Positions 30,086 to 43,200 of a DNA stretch of 64,000 bases are shown here, piece after piece. A program made the translations under genes and the position numbers. This DNA is from Asterias amurensis. Lineage: Eukaryota; Echinodermata; Asteroidea; Forcipulatida; Asteriidae. The notes beneath the pieces are model-generated. The model ran no database searches. It was not told the origin of the DNA and worked only from the letters and a program-made list of their open reading frames with translations. The stretch is taken from contig NC_092649.1 in NCBI RefSeq assembly GCF_032118995.1, forward strand, positions 27,649,927 to 27,713,926, given 5' to 3'. Position 1 is the stretch's first letter; every line of letters begins with the position of its first letter.

Positions 30086-30206
30086 TTAAACACCTCTATG
30101 TAATCGGGACCAGAGTTACAACTATCCCACAAAACCAGAATGGTTAGACTACGGATATTATTTCATTTCTACAAATTACTGGTAATAGCAATAATAAACA
30201 GGTGAC

Positions 30207-31245
30207 CTATTGACCTTTTGGCGTCTCTTGCTGACCGGCGACCTTCACTCCCGCCCCTGAAGCAGTGTTACTCTGAAGATCCTGCCGCACTTGATTCTTG
30301 CGCAACTCGTTAAGGCTGACCTTCTTCTCAGCCTCAGTGGTGGTGGTTCTGACTGGGGCTTTTCCTATCTCAGCCAGTTTGAATTGATCTTCTGTAAACA
30401 CAACCTTCTTAGAGGATGATTCGCCTGTTGTCGGTGAAGCCTCTTTGGGGTCTTGGGGTCGCCTAGCTATAGGGCCACTTTCCACCCATTTGGGTTCCTC
30501 TCCATCTGGGGTAAGCACCTGTTCGTTGTTATCAGACACACTACCCTCAGAGGGTGTTGGTGAAAAGACGCCTTTGTTCCCTGCCTCCTGCTCGATGTTT
30601 GCTGGAGTGGCGAGTGGAGTCACTTCAGCAGTGGACTCTACTTGCTGATCGGCTGCATGGTTGACCTCAAGGTTTGTTATGGGAAGAGTCGTTGCTCGCT
30701 GCCTGATAGAAGAAGCTGCAAGCGCAGTATCTGGAAGCCCGTTACTGTGAGACTCCGTGAAGCTCTCGCTCTTGTTCAGGCGAACTGGCGGTGGTGGCAT
30801 GGGCGCTGCAGCCGTGGTAGAGCTACTCTGAGGAGCAATGGCGGAACTTCCTCCTAGCCTTCCAAATCCTGCCGGTATGGCGAATGTGGGGATAGAACTT
30901 TTTCGTAAGTACATTTTGGGTGCATTCATGACGTGCCCGACTGTTGAGCCACTGGTGAAGACGGGCGTACTTGTGGTCGTCACAATGCTGGGACCGCCTC
31001 CTGGTATTTGATGCAGGGGAACCATGCTTTGATTCCAGGGTCCTGGTGTGTTGTACAAACCTGGGTCCTGCTGCATTGCAAACGCTGCCTGCATGGAGTA
31101 GCCTTGGGGTAGGGCGAGCCCACCTTGGAATGGGTAGAACTGTGGGTACATGAACGGCTGTGGCAGGACAAACTGAGCTGGTCTCTGGAACTGCTTCAAC
31201 TCCTCCTGTTGTTTCTGTAAAAGCTGGGACTGTTCATCCTTATGT
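30207..31245 (-). CDS. WNK: WNK terminal exon
   Basis: 346 codons with TAG. Acceptor TTTTCTTGAAAAG; the first base completes Arg of QRHKDEQSQ. It encodes a Q/E coiled-coil segment, then a P/Q/Y-rich stretch (QPFMYPQFYPFQGG) and an S/T-rich acidic tail ending QETPKGQ. Confidence 0.85.
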
Positions 31246-34200
31246 CTTTTCAAGAAAATGGAAGGAAACAAAAAGAAAGGTTGGGCATTAGAGACAAACG
31301 AAATGAAGTCACATGGTGTTTTATCTAGTAGCACTTAGTAATATTCATGGAGAATTACGCCTTTTTGTACTTTATTGGATAATTAACAGAACCCACAACC
31401 CAATTAATAAGTTAGGCCTAGACTACATGATACTGCCAATTAATCCTGCAAAGACTATCTACATTTACATAACCATACATAAAACAAATACATTGGGTGC
31501 ATGGGTCTCCCATAACAGGCCTAGAGGATGGAGACCACATAAATGTTAAGTTTCCGTGGTCTAACAGACTCTATAAATTAACTGCACATTATGACAAATA
31601 CACAATTTGACTAAATGGGTGTTCCCTTGGTCTAGAGGACAAAACCCCCTGAACCTCAGTCCCTCTACATACCATTGAGTAAAGGACTAGGGTGGTGGGC
31701 CAAAGTCTCCCCCTCTCTACACCACAATGACTAAAGGGCTGTTGTGGTGGAGAAAAGGACCAGGGTAGTGGAGTAAAGGATTAGGGTAGTGGAGTAAAGG
31801 ATAGGGTAGTGGAGTAAAGGACCAGTGTAGTGGAGTAAAGGACTTGGGTAGTGGAGTAAAGATTGGGTAGTGGAGTAAAGAACTAGGGAAGTGGAGTACA
31901 TGAATAGGGTAGTGGAGTAATGGACACGGGTGGTGGGACTAAGTCTCCCCTTTGTCTAGAGGATAAAGCCCCTCGCACTTCAGGGCGTTACATTTCAGAG
32001 AATATACATACTCTCTAAATTGACACAAATATAACAAATCAACAACTGGGCTGCTAGGCATCCCCTTGGTCTAGAGGATGAAGCCCAAACCCATAGATGA
32101 GGATTTACAGACCCTCTACATCAACACAAAATAAGAACCAAGTGTAGAGGACCTTGGTCTCCCCCTTGGTTTGTACTTTTCAGGTGATACATTTCAAATG
32201 ATCAATGCAATGATATAATGAAAATTTCAATATGTATACAAAGTGCCTCCTTGTTTTCTAAAAATGAAATATGCAGGCATATATTATGATAAAACAACAT
32301 CAAAATACAGCATCAAAATATAGCATCAAATTACAGCAATAAATACATCAAGAAATACAATCAAAATGCAATAGATTCAAAATACAATACATTCAAAACA
32401 CAATACATTCAAAACACAATACATTCAAAATACAATACATTCAAAATACAATGCACTGAAATTGTCATGTTTAAATCATCAGATAACAACACAATTTGCA
32501 CAACATTATCAATATGAAATACACAAATATAGAAATGGGTTACCACAAGAAATTGAAAAAAATGCAACAGTTTAGAGTCCATATAAATGCATTTGTTAAA
32601 ACTACCACAGAGGGGGCAAAATGTGTTCGACTTCATAAACAGCATGAAGTCACTTGAACCCCCTCTTAAGGGAACATTGAAGAGTAATTTTCTCCAACGT
32701 TTTACTTGTAGCCAACAGTCAAAACCATAGCCAGAAACACAAAATCAGTCAAAAATATAAATGTCATGACTGAAATTTATTATCTTTCATGCGGTTGTTA
32801 CTTCACTGGAAAAAAAAAGAAGCAACAAAGAAATAGTTTGTCTTCTACCTTTGGAGCATTTCCTTCAGTTCTGGCCTATCGTCTGAATCCCCAAAGTTGA
32901 AGCTCATTGGTCCAAACAGTTGGTTCTATGAAGTATGAAATAAAAGAAAAGGTTTTGTTTTTTAGTTACTTAATTTTAAATATGATTATTACGGATAGCC
33001 ATATGGTACCGACAAGCATTAGGGAATGTCATGCCGAGGCCTTCATCCTGCAGTTGATTGACAATGCCAAGAAATCAAAAATTAAAACAACGAGCACAGT
33101 TGATAGACAATTAAACAGACCCTTTCCATGTCAAATGTGGCTACTGTCTACTAAGCCTTGGTGACTAGTGGAATATAATACACAACTAGTTACGCCTCAA
33201 ATAGTCGCAACTTTGACACTAGTCGCAACTATTTTGAATACTCAAGATGCATTGTGGCATATTTATTGCTGCAGGTGCAATAAAGTAAAATTCACGCTGA
33301 AAGGATTGAAGGACTGTGTCACTGATGTCTGATCGCATTTTGTAAATAAATTATGTTGTCGTGAATAGTCATGAGTGACACAATTGGTCGACCACACAAG
33401 TCAGTCGTGACTATTTTTGTAGTAGTCGTGGTGGCATGACTAACCAAGTAGTTGAAAAAAGTAGTTGCGACACGACTAAGCAATCAACTGCCGCAGCTTT
33501 GACACTCGTTCCACTAGTCATCCAGGCTTACCCATGGTTCAGCCTTATTATGAGAGTCAAATAGTACGTCTACCCATTGCAAACCAGCTTAATTCAAAAG
33601 GGTCTACAAGTAGGTGAGTTTGACAGAGGGCGTGCTCGCTTTCATGTGCACAAAATGTGGCCAATCAAAATAAAAATTAAGTCCAAACAATGGGATTAAA
33701 AAGAGAAGTCCTCATTTTACAGACTTGTTAAATACATTCCAAGACGTAAAGCTGCATGCTTAACCTGAAATGTGGACTACACAGTACAACACACAGGGGA
33801 ACTGGCTCCCAAACCGGCACAACCATGATTGATTGAGGTTATGAGGTCAAATGAACTGGGTCAACATGTGTGATTTTATCATCATACAGCAATAATACCC
33901 TTTTGAGATATGGTGGCCACTGTAGGAGTGCACTGTGTGGTTTGGGTGTATAAAGACAGATTTACTCAAACCTTACAGTGTTACATTTATAGTATTGTGC
34001 ACTGTCCACCATCTCAAAATGGCTTATGTCCATAATCTGAATCAGAAAACTTTTTATACACAGATTTCAATGCAAAGTTAACAAGCACAGTGAAGAATAA
34101 ACTTGCCGGATGTCGTAGACCATTTCTTTTATCCCTTTGTTTTAGCCATTCATAATGTATTTTTTATTATGTTTTTAACAATTGTAAATGATGTCGCAAT

Positions 34201-37200
34201 TCAGCAGTATGCTGCTGTGACATTTTTAAGTAAACAAACCATGAACAGTCAAGAGATTTTCAATAGTACGTAGAGTTTAAAGGAACATTACAGAATTGGT
34301 AAGAAACAAATCTTGTCAAAGATCACAGATTCAAGACTGAAGCGATCTATTAGTGACGATAGTAGAAAAATCACTTGAAGTATTTGCTGAGAAATAAATA
34401 ATAACTAATTTCCCTCTTGGAGTTTATCACTCAGTGAGCAATTTGTTCAGTTAAAAACAGGAAAAAACTAATATCATGCAAAATGTGTAATCTGTTTTTC
34501 TCTATATATTTGTTCATGACCGATCGATCTCAAACTTCTACAGATTTGTCTCTATATGTATAAGGTGGATGACATAAAGTGCTTACACAGCCAGCAACTG
34601 TTTTATAGCAAAAATAAAGTATGTAATATTCCTTTAATTCACACTTTCAAATGGAACCTCTTTAGAAAAATTGGAATTGAAACAAGAAACAATTATTTCT
34701 GCCAGCATTGCATAATATAATTATTATTATTATTTTTTTTTTAAACCTCTTACCTGCATCCCGGGCGATAACCTCTCGGGCGGGTAGTGGGTGTAGAATT
34801 GCGTAGCAACTGGATTGTAATAACCTTCATTCTGCATGGCATTCGCTGGTGAAGGGTACATCGGATAGCCTGATGGGTTCTCTGGTGCCATCCGCTGTGA
34901 AGGGCCAATGTCAGACGCTATGCTATCTGGTGTACCTCTGTCGCCGGACGCCTTGCGCTCCAGAGCTGGGTGGGTTTGAGGGTAGGTTGCTGACGCACTT
35001 ACTTCTGGCTGTCTAGACGTTTGGTCGGTTACTGTTTGGGGGCTGGATATAGCAGCTTGGACTGGTTTGGATTGTGACTCATTTGTGGTGGGTGCAACGC
35101 TTTCCTTCTCAGGTGGGCCCGCTTGCTCGGCCTTAGCAGCGACATTGTCTTTAATAGTGGTCACTTGGAATCGACCTGTCACTGACTCTACTTTGCTTGC
35201 TCCATCGACTGGAGCATGTGTGTCCGTTTTAACTGGATCCTTGAGAGCTGGCGTTGCACTGGAGGTACTACTGTCAGCTTTAGGTTTGGCTTTATCACTG
35301 CCAACGTCAACACCCACTGACGGTGTCACAGTAAAGCGTCCTTTAATAACCACAGGCTCTCTCGTCATGGGAACAGTTGCATCAACATCTATGGAAGACT
35401 TTCGACTTGACGCACTCACATCATTGAGTGCACCTACACCTGCACTAACATCTGGCACTGAGTGTGCCCTACTTTCTCTGCTTTCTCCATTTCTACTTGC
35501 ATTGACATTTGCCGTTGACGCAGGTTGCGTGACTGTTTCATTGTCCGTCCTTGACAGAATTTCCTTTAGCGGATCTTCGGCGACGTTCTGCACCTGGAAT
35601 CTGGAAATGGTCTTAACTGGCTCGGTGTTGATTTTCTCAGCTGCTTTGACACTTTCTCCAGACTGATCAGCAGTTCCTACAGGGTAAGGAGAAGATATCA
35701 TTTCGGGATTTGAGGAGGCCGAAGACTTTCTAGATGCAGCTTGTGATGTTGTACCATGCCGAGAGCCCTCTGTAACCATGGGTGCATCTGCGATACTGCT
35801 TGGGAGAAGCCCTTGAGAAACACTTGAATGAGCAGAATGAGGGACTTGATGTGGTATATTGGTGGAATTGTTCACACTAGGGGTAAGTATTGGGGCTGAG
35901 AAGGAGTGAGTGACTAGAGTGTGCTGCTCTTGCTGTGACACAAACTGTGTAGGCACATGAGATGCAGGCGCTTGTGGTGGTGGGGACTGCTGGTAGGTTG
36001 CCTGCAGCTGGGACTGTGAGACTCCTTGCTGTTGGTTTATCACCTGCTGCCCTGCAGGATAAGGCTGCATGGCTGGTGTTGACGGCTGTGAATGGACTGG
36101 TGTCACTGCCTGCGAAGCCTGTTGACTCGGGGTTGGTGTGAAAGCAGACTTTGGCTGTGGTTTATTGGTAAGTTGCTTCAACTTGGCTTGGAGATCTGCA
36201 AGTGAAGCTGAACTCCCAAGGCCTTGCTGTTTAACAACCGGTGTGTTTGGAGCTGCAGTAGTTTGTGGCACAGTTCCAGACTGCTGCTGGGGTGGCTGCG
36301 GCTGTGGTTTTTGTTGAAACTGTTGTTGTTGAAACTGTTGAGGAAGAGGCTGCTGTTGTTGTTGTTGTTGTTGTTGTTGTTGAAACTGCTGTTGTTGATA
36401 TTGTTGTTGACCTTGCTGTTGCAGATGTTGTTGAGTCTGAGATGTCTGCCGCATCATCTGAGGCACTGGTCCTCCCTGACCAACTAGCTGCCCAACACTG
36501 TTAGGGGCTGTACCATAGGCATTCTGATGGTGTAGTTGACCTTGAAGCTGCTGCATCTGTTGGTTCTGGTGGTGCTGCATGAGGCTTGCTTGGATCTGGG
36601 CCTGCACTGCTTGCCCCTGAGGCATTGCCATTGGCATCAACCCCTGAACCCAGACAGTTTGTCCTCCTTCCATCTGTACTTGATAGGGTTGGTTCATAAC
36701 AGGCATCTGCTGTTGGCCTTCTGATGGTGCTTGAAGGGGATAAACTTGGATACCACCTCCAGGTCCCATCACCTGCTGGATGGGTGCTCCTTGTTGGTGC
36801 ATCATGTGCATAGGGTAGATGGGCTGTGGGGCCAGGATGTTCCCCTGGGGCACTGCAGTAATGGGATTGCTCAGTGACACTGGATTCATCTCCCCTGCTG
36901 TTCCTGGGGAAACTTGGCTTCTATTTGCCTGTTGTAAGACCTTCTGCTGCTCTACCATCCTCACTGCTGCCGCCTCAGCATAGGTCCGGGGTGCATGTAC
37001 GCTCCCATTGCTTGTTGCTTTAGTAGATACCTCACTTGTACCAGCTTCAAGTTTATCCACCCCTGGGACTTGCTGTTGTACGGCAGGGATCTGATTGCTG
37101 TTTTCTGGAGGGCTTTGTAGTGCATGGACCAGGTTTGCGTTTGCGTCAGATACTTTGGGTGCTTCTGGTTGCTCTTTCTTTGGAGACACCGGACGTCCTT

Positions 37201-40200
37201 GACTGTCGACAAGGGTGCTGTTGCTGAAACTTTCCGGTACTTTACTCCCCGTGACCTGAACAAAGAAAAGAAGTAGAAACCAAATTGATGAACAATCGAT
37301 TAAAGCAGAGCAACTAGTGGGTTAAATTGGATTTGAAACTTTGCATGGTGGAGGCATAACTAAGAGAGGTTTGGGTAACACCATGTGAATATCTCTTTTG
37401 AGTAGGGTTGGTTCTAAAAAGAACTGGTGGTTAACGATTCAGTTATCATTGAGTGAGCACACACTCACTGCCCACTCCATGTGGGTTTCAGTGTAGGTCT
37501 TAGTCCAACTTAAGCCTGCATGCTTCACCGACTTAAGCCCAGCTTATCTAGCTTCCGCCTTCGTGCACCACCAAGCCTAGTACTTAAGCATTGGGGTCTG
37601 GCCATAGCAGAATGCACTTTACAAGAATGTTTTATTATTTTTTATTAAGCAGCAACCAGCAGAGTCCAGCATTCTCCTGAAGACTATCATAGCATACTGA
37701 TTAAAACATTGAGTCATTCAAAAGATATATTCACATAATGTTACTGCAAATCTCCCTTCGTGGTTCAATGGTGTTTTTTTAAAGAGAGACTTAAAGACAC
37801 ACCTTTATTTCTTTCCTTATACCTTATTTGTCCTCCAATGCTTTATATTGATGTAGATTAATTAGCGTACTCCTTTATTGTAAAGCGCTTAGAGAATTAA
37901 GTGTTAATTATTATATTATTAATATTTATTATAAATTAAAAACAATTGTCGCTTTGAAATACCTGGGGCGGGCTAATACTGTCGTCACTCATTACAGTGG
38001 ACTCTGACACGGTCGATTCAGATGCCGGTGTAGCCACAAGACTAACCACCTCAGCTGCAGAAGGAGCCATCTCTGGTGCTGCACTGCTCACCGCAGTGGT
38101 GGTATCAGCTACTTTGGGGCTAGAGGATGCTGGCGGTCTATCAACAGGTGCCATTTCTGAGGATGTTGTGACGGGTGTGGCTGTCATTGGACCGCTCTTC
38201 TTGGCCTCAGTGCATATCTTCTCAAGCTGCTCGATGAAGATCCCGGTGTATTGTGCTGGCATCAGGTCCTTCGTAAGCTGAAAACAAAACAGTATTCAAA
38301 ATTGAATTATCTACAATCGAAATAACCTTTTCATCTTTCACTTGAGCCTCAACTTAAAGAAGTAATTTTACCAGTGTACTACTCAAGCATACTCGAACAC
38401 CATTGTGATGACATGTAAGTCCATACTCGACACTTGATTAAAAAACAATCTGTACAAGAAGTCTTTCGATACTGAACTGAAATTGTACTCTGAGTTCGGT
38501 TTTTATAACTATTGGTCAAAACACACACTTTCCTTTCAGCTTTCTTATACATGAGGAATGGAGGAATAAAGCTCTGAGAAAAGTCAAAATTAAGTTGTTT
38601 ATGGTGTATTTGTGTTTAAAAGAACTTTATCATAACAAGCAAACACTCTAGTTTAGAAATGAGTAAAACAAAAACAGAAGTCCCACACACATTTATTGCA
38701 GGAAAATACTGTACAGTCGACTCCCGTTATAACGAGGTCCGCCGGACTGGCCCATTTTCCTCGTATTATCCGAATCTCGTCTTAAACGCAGCGCGCTAAA
38801 TATAGATACATACGTCATCATTGTGCATGCACACAACACGTGTACTTGCATATACATGTACATGACATAATGGCCGCACGTGTGTACACAGATGCATGGC
38901 AGAGCTGCAATTGACTATACTACTGTGTGCATAGAGTAGTATGTGCGATGTACTGCACAAACAAGCACAACGCGGGGATTATAAAACTGTTTTAACTAAG
39001 TTGGTTTAGTTTTAAATTCAATTTTAAAATCAATTTACATTTTACAAGATTGATAAAAAGGGTAAGATTCTAACTTGCGTTCATGTTTTGGGAAGTTTCT
39101 CTTACAAAACTTTGGTCGCCGGCAGTTTATTGCCAATGCAATAAATAGAGTCTTGGTTTTCATTGGTAACCACCTGTTTAACGCTGGATGGTTCATTGCT
39201 GCTGCGAGATACCTGGGGAAATCTTACTGCTGCAATGCATATTGCACACGCTGTGAAAATTTTCAGTCAATAAAATAAAACCACTAGTGTACTAATAGAA
39301 GGTTCATTGCTAACGCGAGATACCAGGGAAGATCGTGCTGTTCTGTGCATGTGTGTGCATGTGCAATACACTCGTCGCAGCAACACAAAATAGAGTCTTG
39401 ATTTTCATTGGTAAACACTGTGTCATGTTAGATGGTTCATTGCCAATGTGGGATACCAGGTAAAATCTTGCTTTTGCATTCAATAATATTGATCACGCAA
39501 CTAGTTTTGATTGTAAGTTGCGGGTGTTTTTTTTTCTTCTGAAAATTTATAATGCGCTTATAAACTCAGTGGATCAGTATCTTTTCTTAAGATTTCTCCA
39601 ATGTTTGAACCATGCAAACCTCCTAATCCCACCATTGTCCGGAGTTTGGAATTAACAACCTTGCTTGCTGACTCGTGACTCCCGATTTCGGATTAGTGTT
39701 GCTAGCGGTAGCGTCCACTTAACACCTCTATTGTATGTCTTAAAAGCCACAAATATCGACTTTACCAGCTGTACAGGTATTTCCTTTGTTGGTTTTTGAA
39801 TTGTTCTCGTTATAGAAGGGTTTTAAACAATGTTTTGCTCGTAATGGGTCTCCAAATTACCTCGTTATAACCGTGTTCTCGCTACTACCGTGCCTCGTAT
39901 AATCAGTATTTTAATGCATTGAAACACGCATGGGGCCAGTCGGGACCGGCAAAAAACCTCGTATCAACCGGAAACCTCGTAACATGCGAGCTCGTAATAA
40001 CGGAGTCGACTGTATATTAAAGCGCCTTGAGAGTCACAGAGTGGCGGATATGCGCGACATATAAGAAGCCACTATTATTGTTTAGTAACGTTATTATTTA
40101 GTGTTGTTCACATACCAGTCCTTCCACAATGTCATCGGATTGTCGTTGTCCACACTGAACTGGAACTGTACCCTCTCGCCCTTCTATACGTCTCAAAGGA

Positions 40201-43200
40201 GCACTCACGATGTAGTCCTCATCCACCGAGATGAAGTTGAGCTTTGGAGGTCGTTCATGCTTCTTCTTGATACTTTTCAGCCTGGCCTTCCTATCTTTCT
40301 CACTCTTCTCTTTCCGCTCCGCTTTCTCGTAGCCGCTGCCAGCCCGTTTCGTGCTGTTGATTAGAAAAACCAAAAAACAGAATCATCAAAGATGTATTCT
40401 ACAATATTTTGTTTGAAAAGGCCAAACCTAAGAGCAAGCTCGAGTATGAACATTTAGTCGACCTGTGATTGACCACCAAGCAGCATCATACATGCATAGT
40501 GAGACACACTCACTCAAACGACTTGTTTGAAAGTCTAGTCAGCCATTGGGAACAGCCCACATTGCCTTCTGCATTTTCGCTGTAGTGTCACTGCTTCCCT
40601 TCTGCGTTTTACACTTGTCTAGCATGGAACAGGTTATCAGGACCACATAAGAAACCTCCGTCCCGAGGCTGGTTCCAAATGGTCGACCACAGTAGTCAAC
40701 CACCGGACGACCAGCCTGGGTACGAGTCAAAATGGTAACCCTTTAGTTAACCATGGTGCACACTCGAACTTGCTCCATTGGGGCGGTAAAAGATTACTTC
40801 AAGAAGTTGGAATTGTGTGATGGTCAGAAAAAAAATTCTAAGGGCCAGACACGTTGGTCCCTTCCCTGGTTATCAGGAAAGGCCCTCCTTTTATCCAAAA
40901 CTACATTGACGTTCATGTTGAAAATCAAATGAAAACAATTTCAACAAAAACCTTTAGTTCTTCTGATAAAAACTGTATGGAATTTGGATTAATGTTATGT
41001 AACCCCCCCCCCCCCCCCCCCCCAGATTCTGTCTGCCCATAACGGTTATACAGTGTAAAACTTCTACTGATAGCGGCCCTCTTTTGAATCATCCTCCTTC
41101 AGCCCATAGGAACTTCCCGCATGGGGGACAGAATCTCCGGGAGACAGATTGATTTCCCTAAGACACCTGTACATTAATCCAGAGGTCGTATGTTCAGGTC
41201 CTTGATTAACTTTTTCTTTGTTCAACCCCATGTACGTACTTGTCCTCTGTGTCTGTCAGAGCTAAGTTAGAGGTTGATCCACCGGGGACTGTGATAGTTG
41301 AAGCTGACATTGATGTCGTCGAGCTCCCTGTAATCTCGTCTTTCGGTAGACGGGGAATCTTTGCCAATGTACTGGTTGTCAGTCTGTTGGAAACAAAGGC
41401 AAATGTTAACATTAAGTAAGATTTGATGAGGAATACAAAGGCCCTGTCACACAGGGAAATTTGTTAAGGCAACTTGGAGGCAACTAACTGCATTGCATGC
41501 AAAAAGGAACACTTCGGTTGTACAATTTTCTAGCACCATGTTTCTGTCCCAAGTAAATACAATTCAAATAAACATGTGGATGTTTGTTCTTCTTGGAGAT
41601 TGCCTGAAACTGCTTGGAGATTGCCTGAAACTGGTTGGCAGTAAACTGCCTCAAGTGACATGGCCCTTAACCAAGTTCTGGCAAGGAGTTACACAGAACG
41701 CCATAGCCTCTGTTACTCTCAGGGCCCAATTTCATGGAGCTTCTTAAGCACAAAAAGCAGCCAAGCACAATCCCAGCCAAACTACCAGGTCTTGTGTACA
41801 ATTTGTTACTGGTATGCAGCTCATTTTTGCTTGGCAGAAAATTGTTAAGCAATATTTCCTGCTAAAGCAGCTCTTGAGCCCTGGTCTTGACCTTGGGAAC
41901 CTTCAACAGTTTCCATAGACTTAAAGATTTTTCCAATTGGAAGTACCCTTTAAAAAATGAAAATGGCCTTGCCCTCATAAATTGCAGGCCTGTCTTCTTT
42001 TTTTGTCTTCTTTTTTTCTGGGGGGGGGGGGGTATTGTATAGGGTTCTTTACTTTTCATGATTTAAACTAAAACGCAGAACAAGCAGAAGGCAGTAACAG
42101 GATTATAGAGAGCAGTGACTCAAACGGAAAGACAAAATAACATGGAATGTGATATGAAAAAAAACCTGCAGTCAGTGCCCCGGTCAATAACCTAAAATGT
42201 ACTATAGTTGATTTAAGGTATGACATGTCCTGCCACAAACATGCATTTTTGGAAAGGAAAAAAAACAACACGGGCCATTGTTCACAAGGACAATGGATAC
42301 ACAGCTCTCACTTGACATTGCACTGTGAAGTTGGTTATCTTTACAAGCAATGATACATCATTTGTGTTTGAACAACTTTGGATTTATTGGTAAATTACTG
42401 CGTGCCTTAATAACTCCTTGCAAAATTGTTAAAAATCATTTTTTTTTTTTTAGCTGGTCATTAGATTTCAGCTGTGCCTTTTGTAAACCTTTTCCTTCTT
42501 TAGCATTCATTTACTTGAAACAAAAACCCCAGTAGTTTTGATGGTTTGTTTTTCTCACTTCAAAACATTTTACAAACCAAACGAAAACAGCAAAATATGA
42601 AAAAGAGAAGGCACTAACTATTCATAATACACTTTAATGTGCTGTTTTCTAGATTTTATGCACCATTATCAGATAACTTTTTTCTTCCGGCAGGCAGGCA
42701 GCCACATCTTGCCAGATCGGACTGACGGATATGAGCAATAGCACATTGATGTGAACGCTTGCAGGTGATAACTAGAGTGCCACCACGGTGAATGTTTGTC
42801 ATTCTATAACACGATCGCCTGCAGCTGACGATTGTCACCGAGTCTTGACCTAAACTGTTGATTAGTTAATGAATGTAAAGGAGGAAGGCGCACACTGGCA
42901 TAGAACGCCTCATTTGGATTTAAATTAGATCTTTTTATCACATAATAAGGCAACTTTACACTTGACACCAAATCTATATAAACCCAATGACAAGAGAGGA
43001 TCAACTGTCTTCCTAAGTCAGTCTTTGATTGGTTCCTGTCTTATGAGTTAAGCAAATCATAGCCAAACCAGGTGTGTTTTGTGTAGGGCCAGGGGTGGAT
43101 TTCACAAAGTGTTAGGACTAGTCTTATCTTGAGTTAGGACCAGTTACTCATCCTAACTTAGGACTATCCATGCAATTTGTATATCTCCTAGGACTAGTCC

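Larger units (their letters stand above)
19720..30206. other. 10.5-kb repeat-rich region between the SLC10 and WNK genes
   Basis: No ORF resembles a known protein, and the short frames overlap repeats. Recognisable parts are the SINE at 19845, GCTTAAGCA elements (21205-21385, 26881-27074, 28988-29154, 29540-29703), TTAA elements (22253-22520, 29704-30085), a 76-bp duplication (23583-23734), a SINE family 3 copy (25725-25995) and a GGGCACCAAGGC copy (27372-27524). The 3' UTRs of both flanking genes, which converge here, lie at the edges. For WNK the first AATAAA on the - strand is at 28334-28339. Confidence 0.6.
31246..34753. other. WNK: WNK introns around the small exon
   Basis: They contain a minisatellite (31741-31930), a 15-bp AT-rich tandem repeat (32286-32455), a foldback element (33152-33530) and a TTAA element (34281-34633). 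Only the 77-bp exon is coding. Confidence 0.6.
38278..40115. other. WNK: WNK intron carrying the Tigger-like element
   Basis: Besides the element at 38714-40012, it holds SINE family 1 remnants at 38678-38713 and 40013-40085. The rest is AT-rich single-copy sequence. Confidence 0.6.

Noticed and set aside
35067..35666. Long open frame on the + strand (199 aa)
   Set aside because: It is the reverse strand of the S/T/P-rich WNK exon and has no family resemblance.
36224..36504. Leu- or Val-repeat frames on the + strand
   Set aside because: They are the antisense of the WNK polyQ (CAA/CAG) tract.
38714..40012. Transposase gene inside the Tigger-like element
   Set aside because: The longest frame is 67 codons and shows no DDE or CENP-B-type motif.
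40207..40212. GTGAGT in the PF2-like exon as a true splice donor
   Set aside because: It matches donor consensus, but the DNA after it still encodes PF2-family residues and the exon ends at a better-supported donor at 40115 with matching phase.
40981..41042. Proline-run peptide at the poly-C tract
   Set aside because: It is a homopolymer by-product; similar C or G runs at 2691, 13640, 13979, 42018, 49588 and 55158 are also non-coding.
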